A DNA stretch of 64,000 bases from Vibrio sp. MedPE-SWchi (GTDB taxonomy: Bacteria > Pseudomonadota > Gammaproteobacteria > Enterobacterales > Vibrionaceae). Where the stretch lies: NCBI GenBank assembly GCA_001874155.1, contig MPDB01000010.1, positions 17,605 through 81,604 of the forward strand, in the 5' to 3' direction. Under the pieces are notes generated by a model. That model saw only the letters and a program-made list of their open reading frames with translations. It ran no database searches and was not told the origin of the DNA. Positions 63,272 through 64,000 of the stretch are shown here, one piece after another (position 1 is the first letter of the stretch; each line of letters starts with the position of its first letter). The translations under genes and the position numbers were made by a program.

Positions 63272-64000
<729 letters not shown>

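Overview
The window is chromosomal DNA from a marine gammaproteobacterium, almost certainly a Vibrio (primary chromosome). Three things point there: the protein sequences, the gene order tmk-holB-ycfH-ptsG ... pyk/mlc-cheV ... yciK ... sohB-rhombosortase-tapT-dgt ... yfbR-alaA-menFDHBCE ... yeaD-gapA, and the presence of rhombosortase, CheV, paired GGDEF/EAL and hybrid kinases, and an NSS transporter with a MetS-type small subunit. The gene order resembles the V. cholerae VC2016-VC1967 and VC2000/2001 neighbourhoods as I remember them. The species cannot be named from sequence alone. Both ends cut genes: tmk (5' end missing) and gapA (5' end missing).

Layout. 1-4.2 kb: thymidylate kinase, DNA polymerase III delta', a TatD-family hydrolase and the glucose PTS IIBC (ptsG). 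4.3-8.9 kb: two small beta-barrel-like envelope proteins, a sodium-dependent amino-acid transporter with a 31-aa partner, a 29-aa YnhF-like membrane peptide and a patatin phospholipase. 8.9-12.9 kb: pyruvate kinase divergent from the glucose repressor Mlc, with two near-identical operator-like sites between them, then cheV. 13.0-18.2 kb: an SOS mutagenesis cassette imuA-imuB-dnaE2 behind a perfect LexA box. 18.3-23 kb: yciK, sohB, rhombosortase, tapT and a dNTP triphosphohydrolase. 23-29 kb: a Cache-GGDEF-EAL protein and a 1117-aa hybrid sensor kinase. 29-36 kb: a GH3 glycosidase and a five-gene oligopeptide-type ABC importer resembling the Vibrio chitooligosaccharide importer. 36-45.7 kb: yfbR, alaA and menaquinone genes menF-D-H-B-C-E. 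45.8-52.2 kb: a NagE-like PTS IIBC divergent from a DsdC-like LysR regulator, a small membrane protein, a YeiH-type exporter, an LplT-PlsC fusion and a TetR regulator. 52.3-58.8 kb: a Tim44-like protein, DUF1244, a phosphonate-type ABC importer (phnD-C-E-E), two cysteine-cluster proteins and a hypothetical protein. 58.9-64 kb: rlmA, a chemoreceptor, yeaD and gapA.

How they fit together. Sugar uptake and lower glycolysis dominate: ptsG, mlc, pyk, gapA, yeaD, a second PTS permease, and a glycosidase with its importer for beta-linked oligosaccharides. Neither PTS permease carries an EIIA domain, so both should draw phosphate from the shared EIIA-Glc. Signal transduction is represented by CheV, a chemoreceptor, a c-di-GMP enzyme and a hybrid kinase. 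No rRNA, tRNA, CRISPR array, prophage or intact insertion sequence was found. The window looks like ordinary core chromosome with a few accessory insertions: the imu cassette, the GH3/ABC block, the phn block and perhaps the nagE/LysR block. The items most worth a second look are the short ORFs (MetS, YnhF, 69-aa protein, 36-aa ORF before menC), the inverted repeats around the ABC operon, the unnamed C-terminal region of the hybrid kinase, and a repeat resembling an insertion-sequence end near 53.8 kb.
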